NCBI RefSeq assembly: GCF_023284045.1
Contig: NZ_JAKIKQ010000001.1
Location: 248,001-312,000 of the forward strand
Direction: 5' to 3'
DNA from: Shewanella kaireitica
Lineage (GTDB): Bacteria; Pseudomonadota; Gammaproteobacteria; Enterobacterales; Shewanellaceae
DNA: 64,000 nucleotides
Position numbers and translations under genes: made by a program. Of this stretch, positions 44,581 through 54,678 are shown piece after piece. Within the stretch, counting starts at the first letter, position 1, and each line of letters begins with the position of its first letter. The notes beneath the pieces are model-generated. The model did not search any database, was not told the DNA's origin, and was given only the letters and a program-made list of their open reading frames with translations.

Positions 44581-45792
44581 CTATAACAGCAGCTCTTTCA
44601 CTGACTTCATTGCGGTTATAAAGTTGTCGATATCGGCTTTATTGCTATAAACCCCAATTGAAGCGCGGCAACAACCATTAAGCTGTAATATTTGCATCAG
44701 AGGCATGGCACAGTGGTGGCCGCAGCGAACCGCGATCCCCTGTTGATCAAGTAAGATCCCCACGTCTTGATGATGCTCTCCAGCTAGATTAAAGGCGACG
44801 GCACCAAGGTTATCGCTATGAGCGCCGTATAGCTCTATATCACCTAAGCCTTGCAGTGAATCTTGTAAGTAAACCAATAAAGCTTGCTCTGCTTCCCGCA
44901 CTAGCGTTTTAGGCAATGCATTAAGGAAGTCGATTGCAGCGCCTAAACCGATAACTTCAGCAATTGGCGGCGTGCCAGCTTCTAGCCTGTTAGGCAGCTG
45001 ATTAAATACAGTGCCGCTAAAACTGACGCTTTTTATCATCTCACCGCCAGTCATCAATGGGGCAAGCATATCCAGTTGTTCAAAGCGACCATAGAGCACA
45101 CCGATCCCCGTCGGTCCATACATCTTATGGCCTGAGAATACGTAAAAGTCGCAATCTATCGCTTGAACATCAACATCCATGTGGGCGATGGCTTGGGCAC
45201 CATCGACTAAGGTTAACGCACCCACTTGCTTGGCTTTAGCCACAAGCTCAGCTACTGGATTTACTGTGCCTAGCACGTTTGACACATGACTTAGCGCGAC
45301 AATTGCAGGGCGCTCGGTTAATAGCGTATCGAAAGCGGTAATATCTAAACGGCAATCGCCAGTTAAAGGAATGGGTTTAACAATTGCGCCAGTACGCTGT
45401 GCCAGCTCTTGCCACGGCACGATATTAGCGTGATGCGCTGCGCTATCAATTAAAATCAGCTCGCCTGGCTTTAGCTGTGAGGTAAGGCCGTGGGCGACGA
45501 TATTTATCGACTCAGTGGTGCCGTGGGTAAAAATGATCTCTTCGCGGCGCTCAGCACAAATCAACTGGCGAAGCTTGTCGCGCACTGCTTCATATTGAGT
45601 GGTTGCTCGGGCTGATAGTTGATGCGCTGCGCGGTGCACGTTGGCATTATCGAATTGATAGTAGTGATTCATGGCATCAATCACCTGTTGCGGTTTCTGG
45701 CTGGTGGCGGCGGTGTCTAAATAGCACAGCGGGTAGCCGTCGTTAGACTGAGCAAGCGCAGGGAACTGTGACCGTAACGTTGAGAGATCCAT
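44581..45792 (-). CDS. csdA: Cysteine desulfurase, SufS/CsdA class (group II), 403 aa
   Basis: PLP enzyme that removes sulfur from cysteine to supply Fe-S clusters and other thio-cofactors. PLP-binding Lys223 is in FSGHKMYGPTG, and the catalytic Cys361 in VRCGHHCAMPL matches the short-loop group II pattern. DTAATSQKP near the start and EAGTP further on are family marks. Partnered with the SufE-like gene downstream. An 11-bp perfect hairpin at 45818-45841 separates it from tas upstream. Confidence 0.9.
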   Translation of the reverse strand: MDLSTLRSQFPALAQSNDGYPLCYLDTAATSQKPQQVIDAMNHYYQFDNANVHRAAHQLSARATTQYEAVRDKLRQLICAERREEIIFTHGTTESINIVAHGLTSQLKPGELILIDSAAHHANIVPWQELAQRTGAIVKPIPLTGDCRLDITAFDTLLTERPAIVALSHVSNVLGTVNPVAELVAKAKQVGALTLVDGAQAIAHMDVDVQAIDCDFYVFSGHKMYGPTGIGVLYGRFEQLDMLAPLMTGGEMIKSVSFSGTVFNQLPNRLEAGTPPIAEVIGLGAAIDFLNALPKTLVREAEQALLVYLQDSLQGLGDIELYGAHSDNLGAVAFNLAGEHHQDVGILLDQQGIAVRCGHHCAMPLMQILQLNGCCRASIGVYSNKADIDNFITAMKSVKELLL

Positions 45793-45817
45793 TAATTTGA
45801 CCTGTGGATTAGAATGC

Positions 45818-45841
45818 GCGCAGATCTTGTAAGATCTGCGC
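45818..45841. repeat. Perfect 11-bp inverted repeat between tas and csdA
   Basis: GCGCAGATCTT-GT-AAGATCTGCGC. No T-run follows on the minus strand, where both genes lie, so it may be a weak terminator, an RNA processing site or an operator. Confidence 0.6.
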
Positions 45842-45874
45842 CTTTAATGCAAGCCTATTTATATCGGTTATTTA

Positions 45875-46918
45875 CTAAGGGCAAGGCAAGCGATATAGCT
45901 GTGCCAGCTCATTAAGACGCGATTGCAACTCTGGTGAGATACTGCAATGAATGCTATAGATATTCTCTTTTAGCTGCTCAAGGTTGGTGGCGCCGATAAT
46001 ATTTGAGCCAACAAATTTTTGCTGATTAACAAAGGCCAGTGCCATTTGTGCTGGGCTAATATTGAATTCTTTAGCTAGCTCAACGTAAGCATTGGTCGCC
46101 TCAAGCGCCATTTCAGATCCTGTATAACGAGCAAAGCGCTTAAACAAAGTTAGTCTAGCGCCTTCAGGCCATTGGTCATTGAGATACTTGCCCGATAGTG
46201 CCCCAAATGCGAGCGGGGAATATGCAAGCAATGGTACCTCTTCGCGATGGCTTATCTCAGCCATACCGACCTCATAGCTGCGATTGAGCAGGTTGTAAGG
46301 GTTTTGCACAGAGACAATCTTCGGTAGGCCATGTTTTTCGGCAAGCTGTAGGTACTTCATAAAGCCCCAAGGGGTTTCATTAGAGATGCCGATATACCGG
46401 ATTTTACCTGCAGTGACTAAATCAGCTAATGCCTCAAGGGTTTCAATTATCGGTGTTTGCTGCTCGTTATCATCTTGTTGGCTATAGCTCAATTCGCCAA
46501 AGAAGTTAGTATTACGATCGGGCCAGTGGATCTGATAAAGATCAATCGTGTCCAGCTGTAAACGCGCTAATGATGAATCGACGGCCTGATGAATATTACG
46601 CCAGTCTAATGCCATATTGGGGCGAATATAATCGCTCTTACCACCGGGACCAGAAACTTTGCTGGCGATGATGAGGTTGTCGCGATTACCGCGCTGCTTA
46701 AGGTAGTTGCCGAGGATCGTTTCTGTTGCTCCCTGAGTCTCTGCTTTAGGAGGAACTGGGTACATCTCTGCTGTATCGATGAAGTTAACACCTTCAGCAA
46801 TGGCATAATCAAGTTGCTCAAACGCTTCGGCTTGAGTATTTTGCTCGCCCCATGTCATAGTGCCTAAACAAATCTCACTGACGTCTAAGCTTGAGTGTGG
46901 CAGACGTTTATATTCCAT
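45875..46918 (-). CDS. tas: Aldo-keto reductase, Tas type, 347 aa
   Basis: NADPH-dependent (alpha/beta)8 barrel oxidoreductase. Length and the start MEYKRLPHSSLDVSEICLGTMTWGEQNTQAEAFEQLDYA correspond to E. coli Tas (346 residues). The catalytic tetrad can be traced: Asp in NFIDTAEMYP, Tyr in the same block, Lys in IIASKVSG and His in LYQIHWPDRNTNFFG. Substrate unknown. GAGAG lies seven bases before ATG. Confidence 0.9.
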   Translation of the reverse strand: MEYKRLPHSSLDVSEICLGTMTWGEQNTQAEAFEQLDYAIAEGVNFIDTAEMYPVPPKAETQGATETILGNYLKQRGNRDNLIIASKVSGPGGKSDYIRPNMALDWRNIHQAVDSSLARLQLDTIDLYQIHWPDRNTNFFGELSYSQQDDNEQQTPIIETLEALADLVTAGKIRYIGISNETPWGFMKYLQLAEKHGLPKIVSVQNPYNLLNRSYEVGMAEISHREEVPLLAYSPLAFGALSGKYLNDQWPEGARLTLFKRFARYTGSEMALEATNAYVELAKEFNISPAQMALAFVNQQKFVGSNIIGATNLEQLKENIYSIHCSISPELQSRLNELAQLYRLPCP

Positions 46919-47113
46919 AATTAAACTCTCTTCTAATCGAATGCAGTGATAACGAGAGCGCTAAGTTGCCAAGAAAGCGATTAGATCGCTATAGCGCATG
47001 ATAGTAGCTGATTTCAGTTGTTGAGCACTCCAATCCGTAGGAAGAACTCAATATGCCTCAACTCTGAGGCTAGCAAGCTTTTACTGGAAACACTATCTTT
47101 GTTATGTGCCTTT

Positions 47114-48073
47114 TTAGGTGGCTGATTCTGGAGGAAGCGATAAAAGCATCACTATTTCACAAGCATCGTGACCTGTATCCCCGAGTGGTTTGTCTAAATG
47201 CTTAAAACCTAAAGATTCATAAAGCTTTATTGCTTCTTTTAAATCGGCAGTGGTTTCGAGATAACAAGCGTCATAACCTTGCTCTGTGGCAAAACCGATA
47301 GCTTGCAGCGCTAACCGCCTAGCAAAGCCTTTACCTCGCAGAGCCTGAGAAAAGTACATCTTTTGCAGTTCACATACGCCAGGTTGATTGTTCAGTGGTG
47401 CGATGCCGCCCCCGCCAAGGATCTGTCCGTCCTGTTCAATCACCCAATAACAAGCATTGCTTTGTTGATAGACTTCGCTGAGACTATCGAGAGTAGGATC
47501 TGATACTCCGTAGCCTTTATCTGCAGTGAGTCCATATTCAGCTGAAACGTCACGAATGATCTGCGCCATAGCCGCATTATCGGCAGGCTCAATAGTTCTA
47601 ATGTTATAACCGATTTGCGCTTTAGATTGCATAACGGCTTTATTGTATTGACTCAGTGATTGCTCTATTTGTGAGATCTGTGCCACTGGCAGTTGCGCCA
47701 TAATCTCATTGAACTGCTGGTTCTGTTGGTTATCAAGCTTAATCAGCTGCTTTTTGCCGCTGGCCGTTAATTGGGCCACTAGACTGCGGTTATCTTTGGG
47801 ATTGGCTGTGGTTTTAGCAAATCCCTTCTCAACTAAATGACTCACTGCGCGGCTGGCATTAGATTTATCAATATTGAGTAATTCAGCTAACTGTTTAATC
47901 GAGTAGTTGCTCTGGCCTAACTCTATCAGTGTGTGGGCTTGCACTGGTGACAAGGGCTGATTACCGCAGGCAGCATCGAGCAAACCTAATTGGCGAATAA
48001 GTTGTCTTGATAAGCGGCGTAATTGAGAAGCTTGGCAGAGAGGCTGAGGCATAGTGAAATTATTTAGACCCAT
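47114..48073 (-). CDS. MarR regulator - GNAT acetyltransferase fusion, 319 aa
   Basis: Residues about 10-150 are a MarR winged helix ([40 protein letters not shown]). Residues about 155-315 are a GNAT domain with acetyl-CoA loop [22 protein letters not shown] (R-x-x-G-x-G/A) and YESLGF. Such fusions are a recognised family (bifunctional helix-turn-helix/GNAT proteins). Neither the regulated genes nor the acetyl acceptor is known. Start uncertain: ATG 48073 lacks a clear ribosome site, ATG 48052 is possible. Confidence 0.88.
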   Translation of the reverse strand: MGLNNFTMPQPLCQASQLRRLSRQLIRQLGLLDAACGNQPLSPVQAHTLIELGQSNYSIKQLAELLNIDKSNASRAVSHLVEKGFAKTTANPKDNRSLVAQLTASGKKQLIKLDNQQNQQFNEIMAQLPVAQISQIEQSLSQYNKAVMQSKAQIGYNIRTIEPADNAAMAQIIRDVSAEYGLTADKGYGVSDPTLDSLSEVYQQSNACYWVIEQDGQILGGGGIAPLNNQPGVCELQKMYFSQALRGKGFARRLALQAIGFATEQGYDACYLETTADLKEAIKLYESLGFKHLDKPLGDTGHDACEIVMLLSLPPESAT

Positions 48074-48210
48074 TTAGTTGCGACTTGCATCTAACTTACG
48101 AGGACTACTAAGTAAAATCAAGTGGATCTTAACTATTGGAACTTAAGTATTAAGTTAACTACTAAAATTTGCTTGGTCAATAGCTACTTCAGACTGACCA
48201 AGCTTTAGTT

Positions 48211-48750
48211 TTATAGGCTAAACAGTTCAGGGTTAAGCATCGGAGCCATTGCAAGAATAATAGCTTGGGTGTAAATACTCTGGCGAGTTGCATGCCCTTT
48301 GGTCAGTAATGCTATTGCACCACCTTGCTGCTTAATGTTGACGGTATTAAACATGCTGTCCATGACGTTACCTAGCTCCTCACCTTGAGTTAAAGCTTGG
48401 TATACCTTCATAGGCAGTGGCAGTAATGCACTGCGGCCAACACTGACCTGTTGTTTATGGGCAATGGCGATATGCGCGAATGTAGCCGGACCATGGTCAA
48501 ATAGGTCGACACCGCCTTCCATCGCAAGAAAGTAATCGGCTTGGTAGTTTTCCATGCAGTACTTAACTCGGTTTACAGCGCCTGCTTGGGTCTCGCTTTC
48601 TGTCATGGGCTGATCGGCCACAAGCGAGGGCGCATGAACACCTTCACACTCGATCGTCACTTCAGGAAAGAGCGTGCTTAATGCCGATTTTGCCGCGCCA
48701 ACTTTTACTGGATTTTTTGAGCCAACGATAATTCGAACTACTTGTGTCAT
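48211..48750 (-). CDS. yjjX: Non-canonical purine NTP phosphatase (inosine/xanthosine triphosphatase)
   Basis: Hydrolyses ITP/XTP or similar damaged nucleotides. The 179 residues carry the family start IIVGSKNPVKVGAAKSAL, MTESETQAGAVNRVKYC and the active-site block FLAMEGGVD, then GGAIALLTKGHATRQSIYTQA. The length equals that of E. coli YjjX within a few residues. Monocistronic. Confidence 0.9.
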   Translation of the reverse strand: MTQVVRIIVGSKNPVKVGAAKSALSTLFPEVTIECEGVHAPSLVADQPMTESETQAGAVNRVKYCMENYQADYFLAMEGGVDLFDHGPATFAHIAIAHKQQVSVGRSALLPLPMKVYQALTQGEELGNVMDSMFNTVNIKQQGGAIALLTKGHATRQSIYTQAIILAMAPMLNPELFSL

Positions 48751-49321
48751 AGGGAGGCACTTTTCTATTTAGGTATAGTTGAAATTATTTCACATAAAGC
48801 GAGTCATTGGTGATTAATTTCAGCTGTTTTTACAAGGCTTATTTTTGCTGTAAATAGCAACGTTTTCTACCTCTAATAGGGAGGCTAATAAATAGGCCAA
48901 AACTATTTTTCTATATTAATCATTAGATTGACTAATGCTTAGGTTTTTCGAGGCTAAAAATGGCGTGATCTATGTCGCATTAACGCTGGAGAATGCTGGT
49001 TTGGATCGCAAAAAGTGTGGTTTTTAGACCTATGTCCGCTACTCATTTTTGTCTTCGCTAGACTTTACATCAGAATTTAATTAATTAGGTGATATTCGTG
49101 TTAAATCTAGGTTCAATTGGGTTATCAAACTGCAATAAAAATGAAAATTCATTACATGAAATAAGCGATATAGCTCCCAATATGCGCACATTGTGAAATT
49201 CAATTACAAAATGCGTAGCCAGATCAATTTATCTGCCCTGCATTAGGATTACCTTAACCGCGAAAATTACTCCTTAGATACAAATCTACAGGTGTTAACA
49301 AACACCTTAAAGGTAAAGCTA
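48751..49321. promoter_or_regulatory. Long AT-rich leader between yjjX and sdaC
   Basis: About 570 bases with no credible gene. It holds the divergent promoters. The stretch 48960-49300 before sdaC is long for a simple promoter and may carry sites for amino-acid-responsive regulators such as Lrp, but I can name no specific motif. Confidence 0.4.
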
Positions 49322-50611
49322 ATGCAAAAAGATGCGATACGTGCACAAGAAGTGACCTTAGATGATGTAGCGACGACTAAGTCGTTACCTTGGACACGAC
49401 AAGATACGACTTGGATGTTGAGTTTGTTTGGTACCGCAGTAGGTGCTGGCATACTATTTTTACCGATTAATGCTGGTATGGGTGGCTTTTGGCCTCTTGT
49501 GCTGATGGCAGCGATTATTGGCCCAATGACTTACCTTGCTCACCGTGGCTTATCTCGTTTTGTTTGTTCATCAAGCAAGCCTGGTAGCGATATTACCGAT
49601 GTTGTTGAAGAGCACTTTGGTGTTGGCGCTGGTAAAGCGATTACCATGCTGTACTTCTTCGCTATCTATCCAATTGTTTTGATCTACGGCGTAGGTATTA
49701 CCAACACCGTTGATAGCTTTATTGTTAACCAACTTGGTATGGCGTCGCCTCCACGCTTCTTACTTTCTGGTGCGCTTATTATTGCGATGATGTCAGTCAT
49801 GGTTGCAGGTGAGAAGTTTATGCTTAAGGTGACTCAGCTTTTGGTATACCCACTGGTTGCTATCTTGGCATTTATGTCTTTCTACCTTATACCTGACTGG
49901 AAAATGGACGCACTGAACGTTGTACCTAGCACTGGTGCTTTCTTGGGCACTGTTTGGTTGACTATTCCAGTACTTATCTTTGCATTTAACCATTCTCCAG
50001 CTATTTCACAGTTCTCTGTGGCACTTAAGCGTGAGCATGGTCAAAATGCAGCGCGTAAAGCTGACTCTATTTTGCGTAACACCACTATGATGTTAGTGGG
50101 CTTTGTGATGTTGTTTGTGTTCTCTTGTGTATTATCACTCTCTCCAGCACAGCTTGCTGAAGCCAAGGCAAATAACTTACCAATCCTTTCTTACCTCGCT
50201 AACGTACATGACAGCGGGTTTGTAAGTTACTTCGGCCCTATCATCGCTTTTGTTGCCATCATCTCTTCTTTCTTCGGTCACTACATGGGCGCAACTGAAG
50301 GCATGAAAGGCATTATTAGCAAGCAACTTCGTTCAAGCAACAAAGAAGTATCAGACAAGAAACTAAATAAGTTTATCTTAGGCTTTATGTTCTTCACCAT
50401 CTGGGCCGTAGCGGTAATCAACCCAAGCATCTTAGGAATGATTGAAGCACTCGGTGGGCCGATTATTGCGGCAATCCTGTACCTTATGCCTATGTATGCA
50501 ATTCACAAGGTGCCTGCTTTAGCGCCATATCGTGGCCGCGTGAGTAACATCTTTGTTGTGGTTGCTGGTCTGCTTTCTATGACTGCAATTCTGTTTGGAC
50601 TTATGTCTTAA
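49322..50611 (+). CDS. sdaC: Serine/H+ symporter, HAAAP family
   Basis: 429 residues from ATG 49322, the same length as E. coli SdaC. Eleven or so membrane segments; [22 protein letters not shown]-type sequence at about 35-55 is the family signature. It imports L-serine with protons through the inner membrane. AAGG lies nine bases before the start. It is followed by the serine deaminase gene, 124 bases downstream, so the pair forms an uptake-and-breakdown unit. Confidence 0.93.
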   Translation: MQKDAIRAQEVTLDDVATTKSLPWTRQDTTWMLSLFGTAVGAGILFLPINAGMGGFWPLVLMAAIIGPMTYLAHRGLSRFVCSSSKPGSDITDVVEEHFGVGAGKAITMLYFFAIYPIVLIYGVGITNTVDSFIVNQLGMASPPRFLLSGALIIAMMSVMVAGEKFMLKVTQLLVYPLVAILAFMSFYLIPDWKMDALNVVPSTGAFLGTVWLTIPVLIFAFNHSPAISQFSVALKREHGQNAARKADSILRNTTMMLVGFVMLFVFSCVLSLSPAQLAEAKANNLPILSYLANVHDSGFVSYFGPIIAFVAIISSFFGHYMGATEGMKGIISKQLRSSNKEVSDKKLNKFILGFMFFTIWAVAVINPSILGMIEALGGPIIAAILYLMPMYAIHKVPALAPYRGRVSNIFVVVAGLLSMTAILFGLMS

Positions 50612-50689
50612 CTGAGTAGCTCTATCGGGTGTTTATCGCTATCCCTAATGGCTTTAAACCCCGACGATTTAAATACAATGTTTGACCTT

Positions 50690-50711
50690 GGGCTAGAAAG
50701 TCTTTTAGCCC
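50690..50711 (+). repeat. Small hairpin between sdaC and sdaB
   Basis: GGGCTA (50690-50695) pairs with TAGCCC (50706-50711) across a ten-base loop, followed by a pyrimidine-rich TTCCTCTG. Possibly an attenuator or RNA-stability element; too weak to call a terminator. Confidence 0.4.
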
Positions 50712-50735
50712 TTCCTCTGTTTTCGAGGTAATTCT

Positions 50736-52103
50736 ATGTTTAGCGCATTTGATATTTTTAAGATAGGTGTGGGTCCGTCGAGCTCTCACACTGTCGGGCC
50801 GATGAAGGCCGCCAAAGAGTTTATCGACGACCTACATCAAGCAAATCAATTTGAAAAAGTCACTCGCTTAAGTGTTGAGATCTTTGGGTCATTGTCACTC
50901 ACAGGCAAAGGACACCATACTGATATCGCCATTATTATGGGCTTAGGTGGTAACACACCCGAAAGTGTCGATATCGAGTCAATTCCGCATTTTATTAGCG
51001 AGGTTGAGAAAACAGAAAAGCTGCCAATGGGCAAAGAACAGCGACTCGTCGACTTTGGACGTGACGCCGTTATTTTCCACAACTATGCGCTACCAATGCA
51101 TGAGAACGGCATGATGTTGCACGCTTATGCAGGTGACCAAAGAATCATGAGTAACACTTATTATTCAATAGGTGGCGGTTTTATTGTTGAAGAAGCGCAG
51201 TTTGGTAAAGCAGTCGAAAATCCAGTTAGCGTGCCTTATCCCTTTAACTACGCTGACGAGTTGCTAGCAACATGCAATGAAACTGGCATGAGCATTAGTA
51301 CCATAATGTTCAAAAATGAGCTGGCATTTAATAGTGAAGCTGATATCTACCAAGGTTTTGCGGACGTATGGCACACCATGCACTCAGCTATCGAGAAAGG
51401 TTGCCAGACTGAAGGCGTATTGTCTGGGCCGTTGCGAGTACCACGTCGTGCCCCAGCACTATACCGCCAGCTATTAACGGGCGAGCGTTTATCACAAGAT
51501 CCGATGGAGATTGTCGATTGGATTAACGTTTTTGCCATGGCTGTTAGCGAAGAAAATGCTGCTGGTGGCCGAGTGGTAACTTCGCCAACGAATGGTGCCG
51601 CAGGTATTATTCCTGCTGTGTTGGCATATTACGACAAGTTTATTAAACCTGTTGGACCACAAGAATATACTCGCTTCTTCTTAGCCGCTGCCGCAATTGG
51701 CTCTCTATATAAGCGTAACGCTTCTATATCTGGTGCTGAAGTGGGTTGTCAGGGTGAGGTTGGTGTGGCGTGTTCAATGGCTGCTGCAGGCCTTGCTGAG
51801 GTTATGGGCGGCAATGCTGCACAAGTTTGTATGGCAGCAGAGATTGGAATGGAGCATAACTTAGGTCTGACGTGCGATCCCGTTGCTGGCCAAGTACAAG
51901 TGCCTTGTATTGAGCGGAATGCCATTGCGGCAGTTAAAGCAATTAACTCGTCGCGGATGGCGATGCGTCGTAACTGCCAACCTAAGGTAAGCTTAGATAA
52001 AGTGATTGCGACCATGTATGAGACAGGCAAAGATATGCATGTTAAATACCGTGAGACTAGCCAAGGTGGTTTAGCCATTAAAGTCACCAGTATCTGCGGA
52101 TAA
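50736..52103 (+). CDS. sdaB: L-serine ammonia-lyase (deaminase), Fe-S type
   Basis: Converts L-serine to pyruvate and ammonia with a 4Fe-4S cluster. 455 residues. The single-chain enzyme has the beta-domain start FSAFDIFKIGVGPSSSHTVGPMKAA and the alpha-domain cluster region GCQGEVGVACSMAAAGLAEVMGG, NLGLTCDPVAGQVQVPCIERNA. GAGG is seven bases before ATG. It pairs with sdaC upstream and ends in a strong terminator. sdaA would be an equally valid name. Confidence 0.94.
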   Translation: MFSAFDIFKIGVGPSSSHTVGPMKAAKEFIDDLHQANQFEKVTRLSVEIFGSLSLTGKGHHTDIAIIMGLGGNTPESVDIESIPHFISEVEKTEKLPMGKEQRLVDFGRDAVIFHNYALPMHENGMMLHAYAGDQRIMSNTYYSIGGGFIVEEAQFGKAVENPVSVPYPFNYADELLATCNETGMSISTIMFKNELAFNSEADIYQGFADVWHTMHSAIEKGCQTEGVLSGPLRVPRRAPALYRQLLTGERLSQDPMEIVDWINVFAMAVSEENAAGGRVVTSPTNGAAGIIPAVLAYYDKFIKPVGPQEYTRFFLAAAAIGSLYKRNASISGAEVGCQGEVGVACSMAAAGLAEVMGGNAAQVCMAAEIGMEHNLGLTCDPVAGQVQVPCIERNAIAAVKAINSSRMAMRRNCQPKVSLDKVIATMYETGKDMHVKYRETSQGGLAIKVTSICG

Positions 52104-52121
52104 AAGTTAAATTTGTGACTT

Positions 52122-52151
52122 AAAAAAGGCCATCAGTTGATGGCCTTTTTT
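52122..52151. terminator. Terminator after sdaB
   Basis: AAAAAAGGCCATCA-GT-TGATGGCCTTTTTT, a long stem with T-tracts both ways; also serves the convergent acetyltransferase gene. Confidence 0.93.
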
Positions 52152-52173
52152 AATGAACTCTAATCAATGAAAG

Positions 52174-52617
52174 CTATTTTTCTTCGTACATTAGATAATA
52201 ACTTTGATCCATGCCTAGTGCGCTGTATGTTTGCTGCGCTTTGGTATTTTCCTGCTCGACATAGAGTCTGAAGCTGGCTGCACCACCATCTTGCGCTGCG
52301 ATATCTTTAACCTCTTGATAGAGTTTTTTGTAGATCCCTTGGCGACGGTTTTCTGGGCGAATATAAACGCTTTGGATCCAGTAATAATCTTTAGCGCGCC
52401 AGTCACTCCACTCGAAAGTCACCATTAATGAACCCGCGATTTCACCATTCACTTCAGCAACTAGGTAAAAACCTTTCTCTGGCGAATTAAGTAATGTGTT
52501 TACACCTTGGTGTAGTACATCGCTATTGAGCGAAAGGCCTTCGGTTTCTAATGCCATTGCTTGGTTGAAGTCTATTAGCGCTTGTAGATCGGTTGATTGG
52601 GCTTTACGAATGAGCAT
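52174..52617 (-). CDS. GNAT-family acetyltransferase, 147 aa
   Basis: Start ATG 52617 has GAGGAA six bases upstream; the in-frame extension to 52656 is not family-like. Motif A with RPENRRQGIYKKLYQEV (R-x-x-G-x-x) binds acetyl-CoA and YSALGMDQSYYLMYEEK closes the domain. Substrate unknown. Confidence 0.87.
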   Translation of the reverse strand: MLIRKAQSTDLQALIDFNQAMALETEGLSLNSDVLHQGVNTLLNSPEKGFYLVAEVNGEIAGSLMVTFEWSDWRAKDYYWIQSVYIRPENRRQGIYKKLYQEVKDIAAQDGGAASFRLYVEQENTKAQQTYSALGMDQSYYLMYEEK

Positions 52618-52759
52618 ATTCAATTCCTCTTTTTTGGCTGATGTTAACATGTACACATGCTAAGTAACTGCAATTTTTCCATTATTAATGGCTATTTTTA
52701 TTCGACTAAAGTCTAACTCTGCTACACTTTTTCTATAGCTTATTGAAGGTGAGAACGCG

Positions 52760-53056
52760 ATGGAAAATACTCCCCAATCTGATGAGAATAAAGATAATGA
52801 TGAATGTAAACAGAGGGCTGCTGACTACAAGTCTATTAATCATCCACGCCATTTCGCGGCAACAATAATCACCTTTGGTCTATGGGGACTGGTATGGTGG
52901 TGGCTTATTTTGCGTGCTGAAGGTAAGCAAAAACAGATCTTTAGTGGTTTTGATGATGCCTATTGGAGCTACTTAATTGAACGGGATCAACCGCCAGCAG
53001 CACTTCACAAGATGAGCTTTAATAAAAATGAAGAAAATATAAAATTTGATGCCTAA
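52760..53056 (+). CDS. Small single-pass membrane protein of unknown function, 98 aa
   Basis: Acidic N-terminus (about 1-22), then NHPRHFAATIITFGLWGLVWWWLIL with one or two tightly spaced membrane segments (about 30-50) containing WGLVWWW, and a polar tail. I have seen similar short proteins in related bacteria but know no function. GGTGAG precedes ATG. Monocistronic. Confidence 0.7.
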   Translation: MENTPQSDENKDNDECKQRAADYKSINHPRHFAATIITFGLWGLVWWWLILRAEGKQKQIFSGFDDAYWSYLIERDQPPAALHKMSFNKNEENIKFDA

Positions 53057-53226
53057 TATTGCGAATTATTCATTGTAGTCGTGGTTTTTATAGTGAGTAG
53101 TTTGTTGAAGGGATCGGCGTGATACAGATCATCTCTCCTGTTTAGTGCCTATGCTAAACTGCCCCGTTATTTTTTAAGCAAGTATCTGCTTGTGTCCTCT
53201 TTCTCCAACAGTAGCAAGGTTTAAAT

Positions 53227-54525
53227 ATGTCAAAACAACAAACTTCACTTTTTAAAAAAGTGTGGTCAAGCTGGATGTCTGTGCCACTGTGGCTACAGAT
53301 CATGATTGGTATGCTACTCGGGATCTTAACCGGTATCGGTTTTGGGGAACAAGCAACGGTGCTCAAACCGATCGGCACCCTGTTTGTAAATACCATTAAG
53401 ATGTTGATTGTGCCTTTGGTATTTTGCTCGCTGATAGTGGGCGTGACCTCGATGCAAGATACTGCCAAGATGGGGCGCATCGGCTTTAAATCTTTTGCCT
53501 TCTATTTGGGCACTACCTCAATCGCCATTACTGTCGGTCTTGCCGTTGGACACTTTTTACAGCCTGGTAAAGGGCTGGACATGGTTGCCGAACCCTCAGA
53601 TCAAGTCGTAAAAGCGGCGCCATCAGTGATGGAAACTTTGATTAATATTGTGCCGACAAATCCTATCGCTGCATTGGCCAGTGGCCAAATCTTGCAAGTG
53701 ATAGTATTTGCTGTGGCGCTAGGTGTTGCTTTGGTGCTGATTGGTGACCATGGTAAGCCTGCAATCAAAGTCTTTGAAAGTCTTGCTGAAGCCATGTATA
53801 AGCTGACAGACTTGGTGATGAAATTAGCACCGTACGGCGTATTTGGCCTTATGGCATGGGTGGCTGGTGAGTATGGTATTGGCATGCTTATGCCTCTGAT
53901 TAAAGTGATTGTGGCAGTGTATATTGGCTGCTTCCTACATATTGTTGGCTTCTATAGCATAGTGCTGACGGTCTTTGCCAAATTAAACCCAATACAGTTC
54001 TTTAAAGGGATCAGCAACGCTATTGCTGTGGCCTTTACTACCTCAAGTTCGGCGGGTACGTTACCTGCGAGTATGAAGTGTGCCAATGAGTATTTAGGGG
54101 TTAATAAGAAGATCTCTAGCTTCGTATTACCCCTTGGAACGACCATCAATATGGATGGTACTGCGTTATACCAAGGCGTGACGGCACTGTTTGTAGCACA
54201 AGCGTTTGGTATTGACTTAAGCTGGGTCGATTACATCACCATTATCTTAACCGCCACACTTGCCTCAATCGGCACTGCGGGTGTACCGGGCGCAGGTCTG
54301 GTGATGCTCACCTTGGTGTTGACGACCGTTGGTTTACCGCTAGAGGGGGTAGCATTGATTGCTGGTATCGACCGAGTGCTTGATATGGCTCGAACCGTGG
54401 TGAATGTGTCTGGTGATTTGGTAGCGACAACAGTAATAGCAAAATCTGAAGATGAACTTAATGTTGAGCATTACAATGCGGGTGCTGAAGAAAGCGCTGA
54501 AATAGCTGAAAAGCTAAAATCGTAA
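53227..54525 (+). CDS. Dicarboxylate/amino acid:cation symporter (DAACS family), 432 aa
   Basis: Eight or so membrane helices plus re-entrant loops. The substrate-site blocks are clear: TTSSSAGTLPASMKCANE (serine-rich HP1), PLGTTINMDGTALYQG (NMDGT) and GTAGVPGAGLVMLTLVL (HP2), and DRVLDMARTVVNVSGD. Imports glutamate, aspartate, serine or C4-dicarboxylates with Na+ or H+; which one cannot be told. AAGG before ATG; strong terminator after. Confidence 0.92.
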   Translation: MSKQQTSLFKKVWSSWMSVPLWLQIMIGMLLGILTGIGFGEQATVLKPIGTLFVNTIKMLIVPLVFCSLIVGVTSMQDTAKMGRIGFKSFAFYLGTTSIAITVGLAVGHFLQPGKGLDMVAEPSDQVVKAAPSVMETLINIVPTNPIAALASGQILQVIVFAVALGVALVLIGDHGKPAIKVFESLAEAMYKLTDLVMKLAPYGVFGLMAWVAGEYGIGMLMPLIKVIVAVYIGCFLHIVGFYSIVLTVFAKLNPIQFFKGISNAIAVAFTTSSSAGTLPASMKCANEYLGVNKKISSFVLPLGTTINMDGTALYQGVTALFVAQAFGIDLSWVDYITIILTATLASIGTAGVPGAGLVMLTLVLTTVGLPLEGVALIAGIDRVLDMARTVVNVSGDLVATTVIAKSEDELNVEHYNAGAEESAEIAEKLKS

Positions 54526-54543
54526 CAGCAGTAGTTCGATAGT

Positions 54544-54573
54544 AAAAAAACCGCCCAGTTTGGCGGTTTTTTT
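54544..54573 (+). terminator. Terminator after the DAACS symporter gene
   Basis: AAAAAAACCGCC-CAGTTT-GGCGGTTTTTTT, T-tracts on both strands. Confidence 0.93.
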
Positions 54574-54615
54574 ATGTGTCATCTTTTACTGCTTATAGAT
54601 AGCTTAACAATATTG

Positions 54616-54678
54616 GTTACTGCTTACTGCTTACTGCTTACTGCTTACTGGTTACTGCTTACTGGTTACTGCTTACTG
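54616..54678. repeat. Tandem 7-bp repeat (G/C)TTACTG, nine copies
   Basis: Nine consecutive units of 7 bp: GTTACTG, CTTACTG x4, GTTACTG, CTTACTG, GTTACTG, CTTACTG. The right end runs into the 3' end of the META lipoprotein gene: its TAA stop (54666-54668) lies inside the array, so the last two or three codons are repeat-derived. Confidence 0.95.

Noticed and set aside
49192-49208. Possible CRP site TGTGAAATTCAATTACA upstream of sdaC
   Set aside because: The second half-site does not match TCACA at the required spacing; too weak to call.
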